A stretch of 64,000 bases of DNA from NCBI GenBank assembly GCA_965263335.1, contig CBDHHE010000001.1, positions 3,596,001 through 3,660,000 of the forward strand. The letters are read 5' to 3'. A program made the translations under genes and the position numbers. Position 1 is the first letter of the stretch; each line of letters opens with the position of its first letter. This document shows, piece by piece, positions 42,091 to 50,991 of this stretch. This DNA is from Thermohalobaculum sp965263335 (GTDB lineage: Bacteria; Pseudomonadota; Alphaproteobacteria; Rhodobacterales; Rhodobacteraceae). A model generated the notes under the pieces. It saw only the letters and a program-made list of their open reading frames with translations. It searched no databases and was not told the origin of the DNA.

Positions 42091-42735
42091 GTGGCCCGCC
42101 TGCTGAGCGCATACGAACGCCAGGTTCGCCGTCAACAGCGAGTCACCCGGTATTCCCGCTGGGTCAGGTGGATGAAATTTCTGCTGCCCATTGCTGCGCT
42201 GGTGACGATCGGGCTGATCTTCATGATGGGCCGCGAACGCGCCGCAGTGGTTGAAGGTGTATCGACCTCTGATCTCGCGGTACTTGGCTCTGGACTGAGA
42301 CTCAGCAACCCGCGATTTGCCGGTGTCACTGAGACCGGCGAGCCGTTTGTGGTGACTGCGGATTGGGCATTGCCGGATGCAGCGATGCCGGACGAAATCG
42401 CTCTCGAGCGGCCGATGGGATCGATCACGCTTTCAGATGGGCTGGAGGTCACAGCGTCTGCCGCGGCCGGTGTCATGTACCGCCAGAGCAAGCAGGTTAA
42501 TCTTGATGGCTCGGTGGTGATCGAAAGTTCGGATGGCTACCGGATCGAAACCGAAAGCGTCGATATCGACCTGGAAGCGAAAAGTGCTGAAGCACGCGGC
42601 GCGATATCGGGGTCGGGCCCCCGCGGCGGGATCGATGCGGATCGTGCACAAATTGTTCAGATTGATGGAGAATCTCTCGTTATCCGTTTCGAGGGCAATG
42701 TTCGCGTCAAGTTTGTACCAGAGACCGGCCCCTAG
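42091..42735 (+). CDS. lptC: LPS export ABC transporter periplasmic protein LptC
   Basis: Protein of 214 residues with one N-terminal membrane helix (about 29-46, FLLPIAALVTIGLIFMMG) and a periplasmic beta-jellyroll (SNPRFAGVTETGEPFVVTADWA then repeated short strands). Size and topology fit the alphaproteobacterial LptC. GTG start, 3 bases after the kdsD stop. It links the LptBFG complex in the inner membrane to LptA. Confidence 0.88.
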   Translation: MARLLSAYERQVRRQQRVTRYSRWVRWMKFLLPIAALVTIGLIFMMGRERAAVVEGVSTSDLAVLGSGLRLSNPRFAGVTETGEPFVVTADWALPDAAMPDEIALERPMGSITLSDGLEVTASAAAGVMYRQSKQVNLDGSVVIESSDGYRIETESVDIDLEAKSAEARGAISGSGPRGGIDADRAQIVQIDGESLVIRFEGNVRVKFVPETGP

Positions 42736-42801
42736 GCGTGCGCGGTTACTTAGTCTATATGTAGTAAAACGCCGACTGGATTTCAGGCTCTGGAGGTGCG
42801 C

Positions 42802-43335
42802 GTGCGACTCTCGATCATCTGCGGTTTCGCCGCTGTACTCCTGTTTGGGCCAACGGCCTTTTCGCAGGGTGACAGTCCATTTGGCGGCTTCAAGCACGAC
42901 CGGACAGCGCCGATCGAGATCACTGCGGACAAGCTCGAAGTACGTCAGTCGGATCAAGTCGTGATCTTTGACGGCAATGTGATCGCGGGTCAGGGCACGC
43001 TTCGCCTGACCGCCGATCGGGTGGAAGCCGAGTATGACCAGAATGCGACCGACAGCTCCGGGAGTGGCGCAATTCGCAGCATGAAGGCGGATGGCAACCT
43101 GTTTCTCTCGAACGGGACCGAGACGGCTCAGGGCTCACGGGGTGAGTACAATGTGGACGCCGGCACCGTGCAGATGGTTGGCAATGTGATTTTGACCCAG
43201 GGTCAGAACGCGATTTCCGGTGATCGTCTGCTCATCAACTTGAACACGGGAAAAGCCGATGTTCAGGGCAATGTGAAAGTCATTTTCAAGCCGAAGTCAG
43301 AAGGCTCGGAGAGTCAGTCCGCCGGGACCAACTAG
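42802..43335 (+). CDS. lptA: LPS transport periplasmic protein LptA
   Basis: Secreted protein of 177 residues (GTG 42802 has GGAGG five bases ahead; GTG 42796 is the alternative). Signal peptide RLSIICGFAAVLLFGPTAFS. OstA/LptA repeats: PIEITADKLEVRQSDQVVIFDGNV and later GNVILTQGQNAISGDRLLINLNTG. It forms the periplasmic bridge for lipopolysaccharide. Followed by lptB with one base between. Confidence 0.93.
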   Translation: MRLSIICGFAAVLLFGPTAFSQGDSPFGGFKHDRTAPIEITADKLEVRQSDQVVIFDGNVIAGQGTLRLTADRVEAEYDQNATDSSGSGAIRSMKADGNLFLSNGTETAQGSRGEYNVDAGTVQMVGNVILTQGQNAISGDRLLINLNTGKADVQGNVKVIFKPKSEGSESQSAGTN

Positions 43336-43336
43336 C

Positions 43337-44110
43337 ATGCGCCAGACGTCTGCAACTTCATCGCCTCGCCTTGTCGCGGTTGGGGAAGCATCCGGATTGA
43401 TGGTGCGCGGATTGGGCAAGTCCTACCGTCGTCGCCCCGTCGTGCGCGATGTCTCTATGTTTCTGCGCCGGGGAGAGGCTGTTGGACTTCTCGGTCCGAA
43501 CGGCGCAGGAAAGACCACGTGCTTCTACATGATCATTGGGTTGATCCCATCCGACAGCGGAACGATCAATCTTGACGGACTGGACGTAAGCGGCCTTCCA
43601 ATGTACCGCCGCGCACGGCTTGGGCTTGGCTACCTGCCCCAGGAGGCCTCGATCTTCCGCGGGCTGTCAGTCGAGGACAACATCCGATCCGTGCTTGAGT
43701 TGGTCGAACCAGATCGGCTTGAACGCTCGCGCCGCCTGGACGCGCTTCTGGCGGAGTTTTCGATCACCCACTTGCGGCGCACACCTGCTTCGGCGTTGTC
43801 CGGTGGTGAGCGTCGGCGCGTCGAGATCGCCCGTTGTTTGGCCACAGATCCCGCGTATGTCCTGCTCGACGAGCCCTTTGCGGGCATCGATCCGATAGCG
43901 GTCAGTGATATACGTGGACTTGTGAGCCATCTCAAAGATCGTGGCATTGGCGTCCTCATTACCGACCATAATGTCCGAGAGACACTCGAGATTATTGACC
44001 GGGCATACATCTTGCATAATGGTTGCGTCCTGATGGATGGAACACCCAGTGAGGTGGTCCAGGACGCCAATGTGAGACGAGTGTATCTCGGTGAGAGCTT
44101 TCGCATTTAG
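43337..44110 (+). CDS. lptB: LPS export ABC transporter ATP-binding protein LptB
   Basis: ATPase of 257 residues: Walker A GPNGAGKTTCF, Q-loop LPQEASIFRGLSVEDN, ABC signature ALSGGERRRVEIAR, Walker B YVLLDEPFAGIDP, switch His in TDHNVRE. N-terminal extension of about 20 residues before the domain. YLPQEAS and TDHNV are characteristic for LptB. It powers extraction of LPS from the inner membrane with LptF/G encoded elsewhere. Confidence 0.96.
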   Translation: MRQTSATSSPRLVAVGEASGLMVRGLGKSYRRRPVVRDVSMFLRRGEAVGLLGPNGAGKTTCFYMIIGLIPSDSGTINLDGLDVSGLPMYRRARLGLGYLPQEASIFRGLSVEDNIRSVLELVEPDRLERSRRLDALLAEFSITHLRRTPASALSGGERRRVEIARCLATDPAYVLLDEPFAGIDPIAVSDIRGLVSHLKDRGIGVLITDHNVRETLEIIDRAYILHNGCVLMDGTPSEVVQDANVRRVYLGESFRI

Positions 44111-44161
44111 TAACCTGCTCCGCGCAGTGTTCAGGTCGTAGAACGGCTCCGGGGGGAACCG

Positions 44162-45643
44162 ATGTCGATCGGCATGCGTCTTGATCTGCGCCAAAGCCAG
44201 CAGCTGGTGATGACACCCCAGCTGCAGCAGGCGATCAAGCTGTTGCAGATGTCCAATCTCGAGCTGACCGGCTTTCTCGAGTCGGAAGCCGAGAAGAATC
44301 CCCTGCTCGAGATCAGCTATTCAGACAACAACGCCGCCGAACCTGCACCCGAACCCATTGCCGATGCGCCTCAAACTGGGGATGCGGGACTTGTCGATGG
44401 TGCGGATCCTGCGTCGATCAACGATGCGTTCGAGACGGGCCATGAAAATCTTCACGATGGATCAGGGCCAGCTGCGTCGGGCCCGGGCCGGCATCAAGGC
44501 GGCTCGGCTGCTGCATTCGATGCGGGTGGACCGGGAATCGAAGATCGGTTCTCTCGCGCACTCAATCTTCGAGAACATCTGCTTGCACAGATCGGCCAGT
44601 CACATGCGGCTCCATCGGTCGTGGCTGTGGCGCGCTATCTCGTCGAGGAGCTCGATCTGCATGGGTATCTTCGGACCGAGCTTGAAGAGATCGCCGAGCG
44701 TTTGAACGCGCCGCTCGAGGTTGCCGAGCGTGCACTCGATCTCCTGCAGTCCTGCGAGCCCACCGGTGTCGGGGCGCGCAGTCTGGGAGAGTGCCTCTCA
44801 CTGCAGCTCGCCGAGCAAGGGCGGTTGACTTTGCCCCTGGGCAGGTTGCTCGACAATCTGGATATGCTGGCACGTGGCCGCCACAAACCCTTGCGCATGC
44901 TCTGTGAGGTGGATGCAGCGACCTTCACCGAAATGCTGGGAGTGATCAGGGAGCTCGATCCGCGACCATGCGCTGACTTCGACCATGACCCACCAGAGAT
45001 TGTCATCCCGGACATCTTCCTGAACCGTACGACGTGGGGAGGTTGGGCGCTTGACTTGAACGGCGAGACGTTGCCGAAGGTGCTGGTGAACGACACCTAC
45101 GCCGCCTCTCTGGATACCAGCGGGTGCGAGGCCAGCCGGCGCTTCGTCATCGAATGCCAGACATCCGCCAGTTGGATCGTCCGCAGCATGGAGCAGCGGG
45201 CGCAAACGATCCTCAAGGTCGCAACCGAGATCGTGCGCCAGCAAGAAGGCTTTTTCCTCGCCGGAGTCTCCGGGCTCCGGCCATTGACCCTTCGTATGAT
45301 CGCCGATGCGGTGGGGATTCACGAGTCGACGGTGAGCCGCGTTACATCCCGAAAGTTCATTGCCACCGACCATGGCGTCTTTGAGTTGAAGTTCTTTTTC
45401 ACGAATGCCGTCCAGGGAACCGACGGGGGCGATGTGGCCTCCGAAGCTGTGCGGCAGCGAATCAAACATATGATCGACGAAGAGGCGGCAGATGCCGTCT
45501 TGTCAGACGATGCGATTGTTTTGATGCTGCGTGAGAAGGGTGTGGATATCGCCCGTCGAACCGTCGCCAAGTACCGGAAAAGCTTGCGTATTCCTTCCTC
45601 GGTCGAGCGCCGCAGGATGAAGGCAATCACTGCGGCGGAGTAA
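44162..45643 (+). CDS. rpoN: RNA polymerase sigma-54 factor
   Basis: Protein of 493 residues. Region I at the N-terminus is the Gln- and Leu-rich SQQLVMTPQLQQAIKLLQMSNLEL; an acidic linker follows (about 55-130); the core-binding and DNA-binding parts contain the helix-turn-helix around IADAVGIHESTVSRVTSRKFI and the RpoN box ARRTVAKYRKS near residue 464. Complete. GGGGGGAA precedes ATG 44162. In this position it is followed by hpf and ptsN, as in many proteobacteria. Confidence 0.97.
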   Translation: MSIGMRLDLRQSQQLVMTPQLQQAIKLLQMSNLELTGFLESEAEKNPLLEISYSDNNAAEPAPEPIADAPQTGDAGLVDGADPASINDAFETGHENLHDGSGPAASGPGRHQGGSAAAFDAGGPGIEDRFSRALNLREHLLAQIGQSHAAPSVVAVARYLVEELDLHGYLRTELEEIAERLNAPLEVAERALDLLQSCEPTGVGARSLGECLSLQLAEQGRLTLPLGRLLDNLDMLARGRHKPLRMLCEVDAATFTEMLGVIRELDPRPCADFDHDPPEIVIPDIFLNRTTWGGWALDLNGETLPKVLVNDTYAASLDTSGCEASRRFVIECQTSASWIVRSMEQRAQTILKVATEIVRQQEGFFLAGVSGLRPLTLRMIADAVGIHESTVSRVTSRKFIATDHGVFELKFFFTNAVQGTDGGDVASEAVRQRIKHMIDEEAADAVLSDDAIVLMLREKGVDIARRTVAKYRKSLRIPSSVERRRMKAITAAE

Positions 45644-45891
45644 CGCTCGCCGTACGGTTGCGGTTGACCCCACCTGTCCTCGACGCGCATTATGATGAGG
45701 CCGCAGAGACGGTTTTCGGACAGCCCGACAAGATCATCAGGGATGGGGGGAAGAAGGAAAACGAGACAGGTTGACTCAGATCTCGCTGCGACATAACAAG
45801 CGTGCCCGTTCCGGAGGCTGACTGCGACGAGCGACCGGTCTTCCGGACTTAGCTCTCTGTTACGGACACGTTCGTGCGAACAGGAGGACAG

Positions 45892-46476
45892 ATGCACATC
45901 CAGGTCAAGGGGAAGCATATTGATGTGGGGGACGCGCTTACCGCGCACGTCGAAATGCAACTGGCCGCCAGCGTCTCGAAGTACTTCGACCGACCGATCG
46001 ATGCCGTTGTGACGTTCTCACGGGACCGCCATGCATTCCGCTGTGATGCGTCGGTGCATCTGGCCACGGGCCTGACGGCGCAGTCCAGCGCGACCGCATC
46101 CGATGTGTACGCGGCCTTTGATCAAGGTGCCGATCGCATCGAGAAGCAGCTCCGTCGCTACAAAAGGCGGCTCAAGGACCATCACGTGCGTCGCCGGTCC
46201 CCCGCCGCGGCAATCCCGGCGCAAACCTACGTCATCGAGTCGTCTCCGGTTGGGGACGAGGAGAGCGAGCCGGATAGCCTCCAGCCCGTGATCATCGCCG
46301 AGTCGACCACCGAGATGCACGCACTCAGCGTGGGCGAGGCGGTGATGCAGATGGAACTTGCCGATCGCTCGTTCCTGATGTTCCGCAACGACGCGAATGG
46401 TCGCTTTAATCTTGTGTTCCGCCGCGATGACGGCCATGTCGGCTGGGTCGATCCTGCTGCGACCGCCGACGCCTGA
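45892..46476 (+). CDS. hpf: Ribosome hibernation promoting factor, long form
   Basis: Protein of 194 residues; AGGAGG before ATG 45892. The N-terminal S30AE domain (1-100) shows MHIQVKGKHIDVGDALTAHV, FDRPIDAVVTFSRDRHAFRC and the basic IEKQLRRYKRRLKDHH. A linker leads to the C-terminal domain (about 140-190, ALSVGEAVMQMELADRSFLMFRN), which in long HPF dimerises ribosomes into 100S particles. The upstream gap of 248 bases presumably holds its own promoter. Confidence 0.95.
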   Translation: MHIQVKGKHIDVGDALTAHVEMQLAASVSKYFDRPIDAVVTFSRDRHAFRCDASVHLATGLTAQSSATASDVYAAFDQGADRIEKQLRRYKRRLKDHHVRRRSPAAAIPAQTYVIESSPVGDEESEPDSLQPVIIAESTTEMHALSVGEAVMQMELADRSFLMFRNDANGRFNLVFRRDDGHVGWVDPAATADA

Positions 46477-46508
46477 GCGGACTGAAAAGTAACCTGATTG
46501 GGTCCACA

Positions 46509-46973
46509 ATGCAGCTTTCTGACATCATTACGCCTGAAGCCGTTCTGCCTGCGGTACGGGCGACGAGTAAGAAACAGGCATTTCGTGAAGTCGCTCAACG
46601 TGCCTTTGAACTTTACGGCCAAGAAGCCCGTGAAGTCCTGGAGGGCCTTTTGGAGCGCGAGCGTCTTGGGTCAACCGCAATGGGTGCCGGCGTTGCCATC
46701 CCGCATGCTCGGCTCGAAGGGTTGGACAGGATCACAGGCGTGTTTGCACGGCTCGACAAGCCTGTCGATTTCGAAGCCGCGGACAGTCAGGATGTCGACT
46801 TGATGTTCGTGCTGCTCGCACCGCATGACGCAGGTGCTGACCATCTCAGGGCTCTGGCGCGTGTGTCTCGGCTGATGCGCAATCCGGGCGTCTGCACCAA
46901 GCTGCGCTCATCCGACAATCCCGACGCACTACACGCGTTGCTGACGGAAGCGACAGACTCTCGGGCTGCCTGA
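46509..46973 (+). CDS. ptsN: PTS IIA-like nitrogen regulatory protein (EIIA-Ntr)
   Basis: Protein of 154 residues with the EIIA fructose/Ntr fold; the phosphorylated histidine is His66 in AGVAIPHARLEGL. Start LSDIITPEAVLPAVRATSKKQAF is typical. It regulates potassium and nitrogen responses through the PTS-Ntr phosphorelay. It lies 32 bases after hpf. Convergent with the DUF1150 gene, from which it is separated by 22 bases containing a small hairpin (GCAGC/GCTGC). Confidence 0.95.
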   Translation: MQLSDIITPEAVLPAVRATSKKQAFREVAQRAFELYGQEAREVLEGLLERERLGSTAMGAGVAIPHARLEGLDRITGVFARLDKPVDFEAADSQDVDLMFVLLAPHDAGADHLRALARVSRLMRNPGVCTKLRSSDNPDALHALLTEATDSRAA

Positions 46974-46995
46974 TGCAGCACGAGAGCTGCTCCTC

Positions 46996-47211
46996 TCAGT
47001 GAACTGAAACGGGCGTCATGTCGTTGCGCCGAGCGAGCGCAAACGCGACATCGCGATCCGGCGTCAGTGCAAGACACTCGCCTTCGTTGTTGTGCACGGA
47101 AAAAATCTTGCCGTGGGCTTCCTTGAGATGCTCGGGGAGCTGCTCGGGGTCTGCCTCGCGAATATATACGATCGCGCGACCGTCGCGCGGTGGAACTTTG
47201 AACTCTTCCAT
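46996..47211 (-). CDS. DUF1150 family small protein
   Basis: Protein of 71 residues; ATG 47211 has AGGAGG five bases upstream. IVYIREADPEQLPEHLKEAHGKIFSVHNNEGECLALTPDRDVAFALARRNDMTPVSVH is the DUF1150 pattern in segments (YIREAD, LPEH, GERLAL-like, AF-x-LAR-x-ND). This family is confined to alphaproteobacteria and is usually next to hsp20 genes, as here. Function unknown. Confidence 0.88.
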   Translation of the reverse strand: MEEFKVPPRDGRAIVYIREADPEQLPEHLKEAHGKIFSVHNNEGECLALTPDRDVAFALARRNDMTPVSVH

Positions 47212-47250
47212 ATCTGCCTCCTTCACCAAACTTACGCCGCTCGCGTCAGG

Positions 47251-47667
47251 TTATGTTGCCTCACTGATCTTGATCGTCTGCACCACGGGTTCCGGTACAT
47301 TCCGATGCAAATCAATATGCAGAAGGCCGCAATCGAGCGTGGCCCCGCTGACCTCGACACGATCAGCCAGCACGAAACTTCTCTGAAACTGACGGGCGGC
47401 GATTCCACGGTGGAGAAACAGCCGCTCATCGGTTTCATCAGCTTGACGACCGCGCACCACGAGGTGTCCGTCTTCGAGCGTGATCGCAAGATCCGCCTCG
47501 GCAAACCCGGCGACCGCGAGCGTGATGCGGTAGGTGTCGTCGCCGCGTTGCTCAATATTGTAGGGCGGATACGTTTCTGCGCTGGCCTTGGCGGTGCGCT
47601 CGACGAGCCTGTCAAGCTGCTCGAAACCCAGAAGAAACGGGTGCGTGTTCAGCGAAAAACGCGACAT
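47251..47667 (-). CDS. Small heat shock protein, Hsp20/IbpA family
   Basis: Chaperone of 138 residues. N-terminus FSLNTHPFLLGFEQLDRLVER, alpha-crystallin domain PPYNIEQRGDDTYRITLAVAGF, DGHLVVRGRQADE, ERLFLHRGIAARQFQRSFVLAD, and the C-terminal GLLHIDLHRNVPE. IbpA-like layout. Located 39 bases before the DUF1150 gene, likely cotranscribed. It would hold unfolding proteins under stress. No ROSE-type thermometer was identified by eye in its leader. Confidence 0.93.
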   Translation of the reverse strand: MSRFSLNTHPFLLGFEQLDRLVERTAKASAETYPPYNIEQRGDDTYRITLAVAGFAEADLAITLEDGHLVVRGRQADETDERLFLHRGIAARQFQRSFVLADRVEVSGATLDCGLLHIDLHRNVPEPVVQTIKISEAT

Positions 47668-47785
47668 ATCGGACGGCCCTCATCACAAGCGACATCATCC
47701 CGCCCGACCCGGTCCTCGGCATCAGACTACGAGTTATATGGGTTCGGTGGGCCGAACAGGCAAGGGTGCGGGCCCGTTAGGCCGC

Positions 47786-48481
47786 CTAGATGGAGATCTC
47801 GCTCTTGCCACCATGCGAGGCCGACCAGGGCAGTGGTGCGTCGAGGAAGGCTTCAACCTCGTCAAGGGTCGCCGTATCGAAGTAGCCACCTGACCTCGCC
47901 GCTGCGAGCACGTCACGCCATGTCGCAAGATGGTGGAGCGTGATCCCGTGCTCCGCCAGTCGTTCGCGCACGTTGGGGAAGATGTCATAGTAGAAGACGA
48001 CGATCGTGTGCGAACACTCAGCACCCGCCGTCCTCAGGGCCTCGACGAACTTGACCTTCGAGCCCCCGTCCGTGGTCAGGTCTTCGACGAGAAGCACGCG
48101 CTGACCGTCGCGAATTTCACCTTCGATCTGTGCGTCACGGCCAAAACCTTTGGGCTGTTTGCGCACATACTGCATCGGAAGCGCCAAGCGCTCGGCGATC
48201 CAGGAGGCAAAGGGGATGCCCGCGGTCTCGCCGCCGGCGACCGCGTCGAAGCGCTCATATCCCGCGTCACGCACCAGGATCGAGCAGGCGAAATCCATGC
48301 AGGTCGATCGTATACGCGGATGGCTGATGAGCTTGCGGCAGTCGATGTAAACCGGGCTCGCCATGCCGGATGTGAACTTGTAAGGCTCATCCGCGCGGAA
48401 GTGCACGGCGCCGATCTCGAGCAGCATGGCGGCAACTTGCTGGGCGATCTCGGCGCGATCGGGAAATGTGAGCTGGATCAT
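47786..48481 (-). CDS. pyrE: Orotate phosphoribosyltransferase
   Basis: Enzyme of 231 residues of pyrimidine synthesis (orotate + PRPP to OMP). FTSGMASPVYIDCRKLISHP at the N-terminus, GGETAGIPFASWIAERL, YVRKQPKGFG and the PRPP-binding VLLVEDLTTDGGSKVKFVEALR. ATG 48481 overlaps the pyrC stop by 4 bases (ATGA), indicating coupling with the preceding pathway gene. Confidence 0.95.
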   Translation of the reverse strand: MIQLTFPDRAEIAQQVAAMLLEIGAVHFRADEPYKFTSGMASPVYIDCRKLISHPRIRSTCMDFACSILVRDAGYERFDAVAGGETAGIPFASWIAERLALPMQYVRKQPKGFGRDAQIEGEIRDGQRVLLVEDLTTDGGSKVKFVEALRTAGAECSHTIVVFYYDIFPNVRERLAEHGITLHHLATWRDVLAAARSGGYFDTATLDEVEAFLDAPLPWSASHGGKSEISI

Positions 48482-49542
48482 GGAAACTCCGATTGGGCGT
48501 TGGCATCGATCCGCCAATGCAGCGCGAAGCCAGGGTCAAACACCGTAACGGGTCCGGCGCCCGTCTCGATTTTGTCGGGATACGCAACTGGGGCATTCGC
48601 CCGGATGAGTGTGATCCGTTCTTCGTTTGGCGGGAATCCGTAGAATGCAGCGCCATTCAAAGAGGTGAACGCCTCTAACCGGTCGAGCGCGCCTTCCTCC
48701 TCGAACACGTGGGCCAGGCAAGCAATCGAATTTGGCGCGGTGAAGCATCCAGCGCATCCGCATGCGGTCTCTTTGGTAGGGTCTGTATGCGGTGCGCTAT
48801 CGGTGCCGGAGAAGAAGCGGGGATCGCCGGAGACTGCAGCGGCACGGAGGGCGAGACGGTGTTTCTCCCGCTTCGCAATCGGTAGACAGTAGTAGTGGGG
48901 CCTGATCCCGCCAGCGAGCAGGTGATTTCGGTTTATGATCAGATGATGCGTCGTCAATGTGCCAGCCAACCCCTCGGCAGCGCTTCGCACGTAGTCAATG
49001 CCATCCGCGGTGGTGATGTGTTCCATCACCACGCGCAGTTCTGGAATACGAAGGCGCAGCGGATCGAGCACGCGTTCGATGAAAACGGCCTCGCGATCGA
49101 AGATGTCGATCGACGGATCCGTCACCTCGCCGTGGACGCAGAGCGGCAGCCCGATTTCGGCCATTCGTTCCAGTACAGGAACGACTTTCCCGATTTCGCG
49201 CACACCGCTCTCCGAATTGGTGGTGGCACCTGCCGGGTAAAGTTTGACCGCGTGCACGAGTCCATCTTCTGCACCGCGTGCCACTTCCTCAGGGTCTGTC
49301 GCTTCGGTCAGGTAGAGCGTCATGAGCGGCTCGAAGGCCTCGTTCGGCGGCAACGCGGCAAGAATGCGGTCGCGATAGGCGCGCGCATCGGCGGCTGTCG
49401 CGACCGGCGGCACGAGGTTTGGCATAATGATCGCGCGCCCGATGTGGTCGGATGATGAACCAATCACGCCCGCAAGCATTGCTCCGTCGCGCAGATGCAG
49501 GTGCCAGTCATCCGGTCGCCGGATGGTCAGGCGCTCGGTCAT
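48478..49542 (-). CDS. pyrC: Dihydroorotase, PyrC type (class II)
   Basis: Enzyme of 354 residues. Metal-binding HLHLRDG, carboxylated-lysine segment HAVKLYPAGATTNSESGV, HGEV, EHITT and GTDSAPH are all present; the SDSAPH-like Asp is in place. This is the short amidohydrolase form related to E. coli PyrC. ATG 49542 with AGAGAACC upstream. Overlaps pyrE by 4 bases, forming a pyrCE unit. Confidence 0.96.
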   Translation of the reverse strand: MTERLTIRRPDDWHLHLRDGAMLAGVIGSSSDHIGRAIIMPNLVPPVATAADARAYRDRILAALPPNEAFEPLMTLYLTEATDPEEVARGAEDGLVHAVKLYPAGATTNSESGVREIGKVVPVLERMAEIGLPLCVHGEVTDPSIDIFDREAVFIERVLDPLRLRIPELRVVMEHITTADGIDYVRSAAEGLAGTLTTHHLIINRNHLLAGGIRPHYYCLPIAKREKHRLALRAAAVSGDPRFFSGTDSAPHTDPTKETACGCAGCFTAPNSIACLAHVFEEEGALDRLEAFTSLNGAAFYGFPPNEERITLIRANAPVAYPDKIETGAGPVTVFDPGFALHWRIDANAQSEFP

Positions 49543-49611
49543 GTGGTTCTCTCCCCGCAGTGTGGCACCCAATTGGTCTAAGGCGCCGATGTTCTGCGGG
49601 CAACTGTTGGA

Positions 49612-50421
49612 TCAGAGCGTCTCGTCGCGCCAGTCACAGGCATCGCGCGGTGTTGCCGGTGGCGTTGCGCAAAGCACACGTGCGGCGGCGACTGCATCCA
49701 TCACCTTGACCACGTAGTCCCGTGTCTCCTTGTACGGGGGAACGCCAAGGTGTTTTCGTACGGCACCTTCTCCGGCGTTGTAACCGGCGAGGGCCAGCAC
49801 CACGTCGCCATCAAATTCGCGCAGCAGCCAGTCGATGTACGCCGCACCGCCGTTGATGTTCTGGTCAGCCTTAAAGACATCTCGCACGCCGAAGCGTTTG
49901 GCGGTGGCAGGGATCAGCTGCATCAATCCTTGAGCGCCTTTGGGGCTGACGGCGCGTGGCTTGCCAGCGGACTCCACAGAAATGACCGCCAGAAGGAGCG
50001 TCTCTGAAATCCTGTGACGGCGGGCCGCCGCTGTAATGTGGCGTCGGTGGTCGGTGAGAATTCGCGCGAGCGCGCGTTCGGAGACGATTGTCTTTCCCTC
50101 AGCGCGACGGTTGGCCATGTGCGACAGAACGGTGTTCCACCGGTGCGACCCTCGAGCGGAGGCCTTTGGGGAAAAGACTTCCCAAAACCAGGTATGCTGC
50201 GCGGTGGTCACGGGTCGTCCGGGTGCGGCCTTGCGGTCTCCGGGACGCCGGATCAATCGACCGGTGCCAGGCCTCGGAGGACGGACAATGTGCATCTTGC
50301 GCCGATCACCAGGCTTGACGCCATTCTTCAGAACGCCGGCCATGGCTGGTGATTCGCTGAGCTCGATGCTCGGAACCAGTCCAACGAGGGCGCCGAGAAG
50401 AGCAAGTGCCGCAATCCTCAT
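49612..50421 (-). CDS. Lytic transglycosylase, SLT domain
   Basis: Secreted protein of 269 residues: signal peptide RIAALALLGALVGLVPSIE, a basic Pro/Arg-rich linker (about 30-75), and a C-terminal Slt70-type domain (about 125-255). The catalytic Glu150 is in SVESAGKPRAVSPKGAQGLMQLIPATA; NINGGAAYIDWLL and LALAGYNAGEGAV follow. It cleaves peptidoglycan between MurNAc and GlcNAc, possibly opening the wall for envelope machines; it is divergent from the Tad pilus locus by 283 bases, which could be relevant or chance. Confidence 0.92.
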   Translation of the reverse strand: MRIAALALLGALVGLVPSIELSESPAMAGVLKNGVKPGDRRKMHIVRPPRPGTGRLIRRPGDRKAAPGRPVTTAQHTWFWEVFSPKASARGSHRWNTVLSHMANRRAEGKTIVSERALARILTDHRRHITAAARRHRISETLLLAVISVESAGKPRAVSPKGAQGLMQLIPATAKRFGVRDVFKADQNINGGAAYIDWLLREFDGDVVLALAGYNAGEGAVRKHLGVPPYKETRDYVVKVMDAVAAARVLCATPPATPRDACDWRDETL

Positions 50422-50704
50422 CGCGTCGCCATTTTCTTGCCATAGTTTGTCATTGTCTTTCCTTAGTCGTACTCGCTTCGACCAGCTTGCGCCCTATTTC
50501 AAGCGGTGACTAGTAAATAACACTGTAAATCTTCAATTGAGAGCATTGTTCTTTTGGTGAGCTGCGCGAACGATGCTATCGAAATGTCAATGGATGAGGG
50601 CGGATGTTCCGGACCAAGTCCATGTCGCATCTGGGGTTGGTTGCGAAACTAGAGTTCTGGTGTGGTTGCCAGAATTACACTGATCGAAACGTCTGGAGGG
50701 TTCC

Positions 50705-50929
50705 ATGACCATCTTCACTAAATTTCTGCGTAATGAATCTGGCGCCGTGACCATCGACTGGGTTGCTCTGACCGCCGGTATCCTGCTCCTGGGCATCATG
50801 GTCGTCTTCGCGATCTTCAACGGTGGTGTCGACGATGTCGTGACCGACATCAACACCACGCTCGGCACTGCCACTGCGAACGTTGACGTGGGCGATGCGC
50901 CGGCACTCAACGGTGCTTCGAGCAACTAA
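50705..50929 (+). CDS. Flp-type IVb pilin, variant processing site
   Basis: Protein of 74 residues; GGAGGG precedes ATG 50705. Short basic leader ending NESG, then AVTIDWVALTAGILLLGIMVV, the hydrophobic N-terminal helix of a type IVb pilin. Flp pilins normally have Glu at +5 and Tyr at +6 after the cleaved Gly; here they are Asp and Trp. This AVT-x-DW form is seen in some alphaproteobacterial Tad loci. The tail (about 35-74) is short and polar. Presumed substrate of the peptidase at 60805 and the pilus fibre subunit or a pseudopilin. Confidence 0.85.
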   Translation: MTIFTKFLRNESGAVTIDWVALTAGILLLGIMVVFAIFNGGVDDVVTDINTTLGTATANVDVGDAPALNGASSN

Positions 50930-50991
50930 GATCGACTGCTGCCAGGGGCTGAGCAGCACATTTATGTAACGGGAAGAAAGTCGGGTCTGTC

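Noticed and set aside
46976..46991. GCAGC/GCTGC hairpin between ptsN and the DUF1150 gene
   Set aside because: Only five base pairs and no T-run; too weak to list as a terminator.
50422..50704. Possible sigma-54 promoter upstream of the Flp pilin
   Set aside because: GG and GC pairs occur but not with the required ten-base spacing, so no -24/-12 element can be supported.
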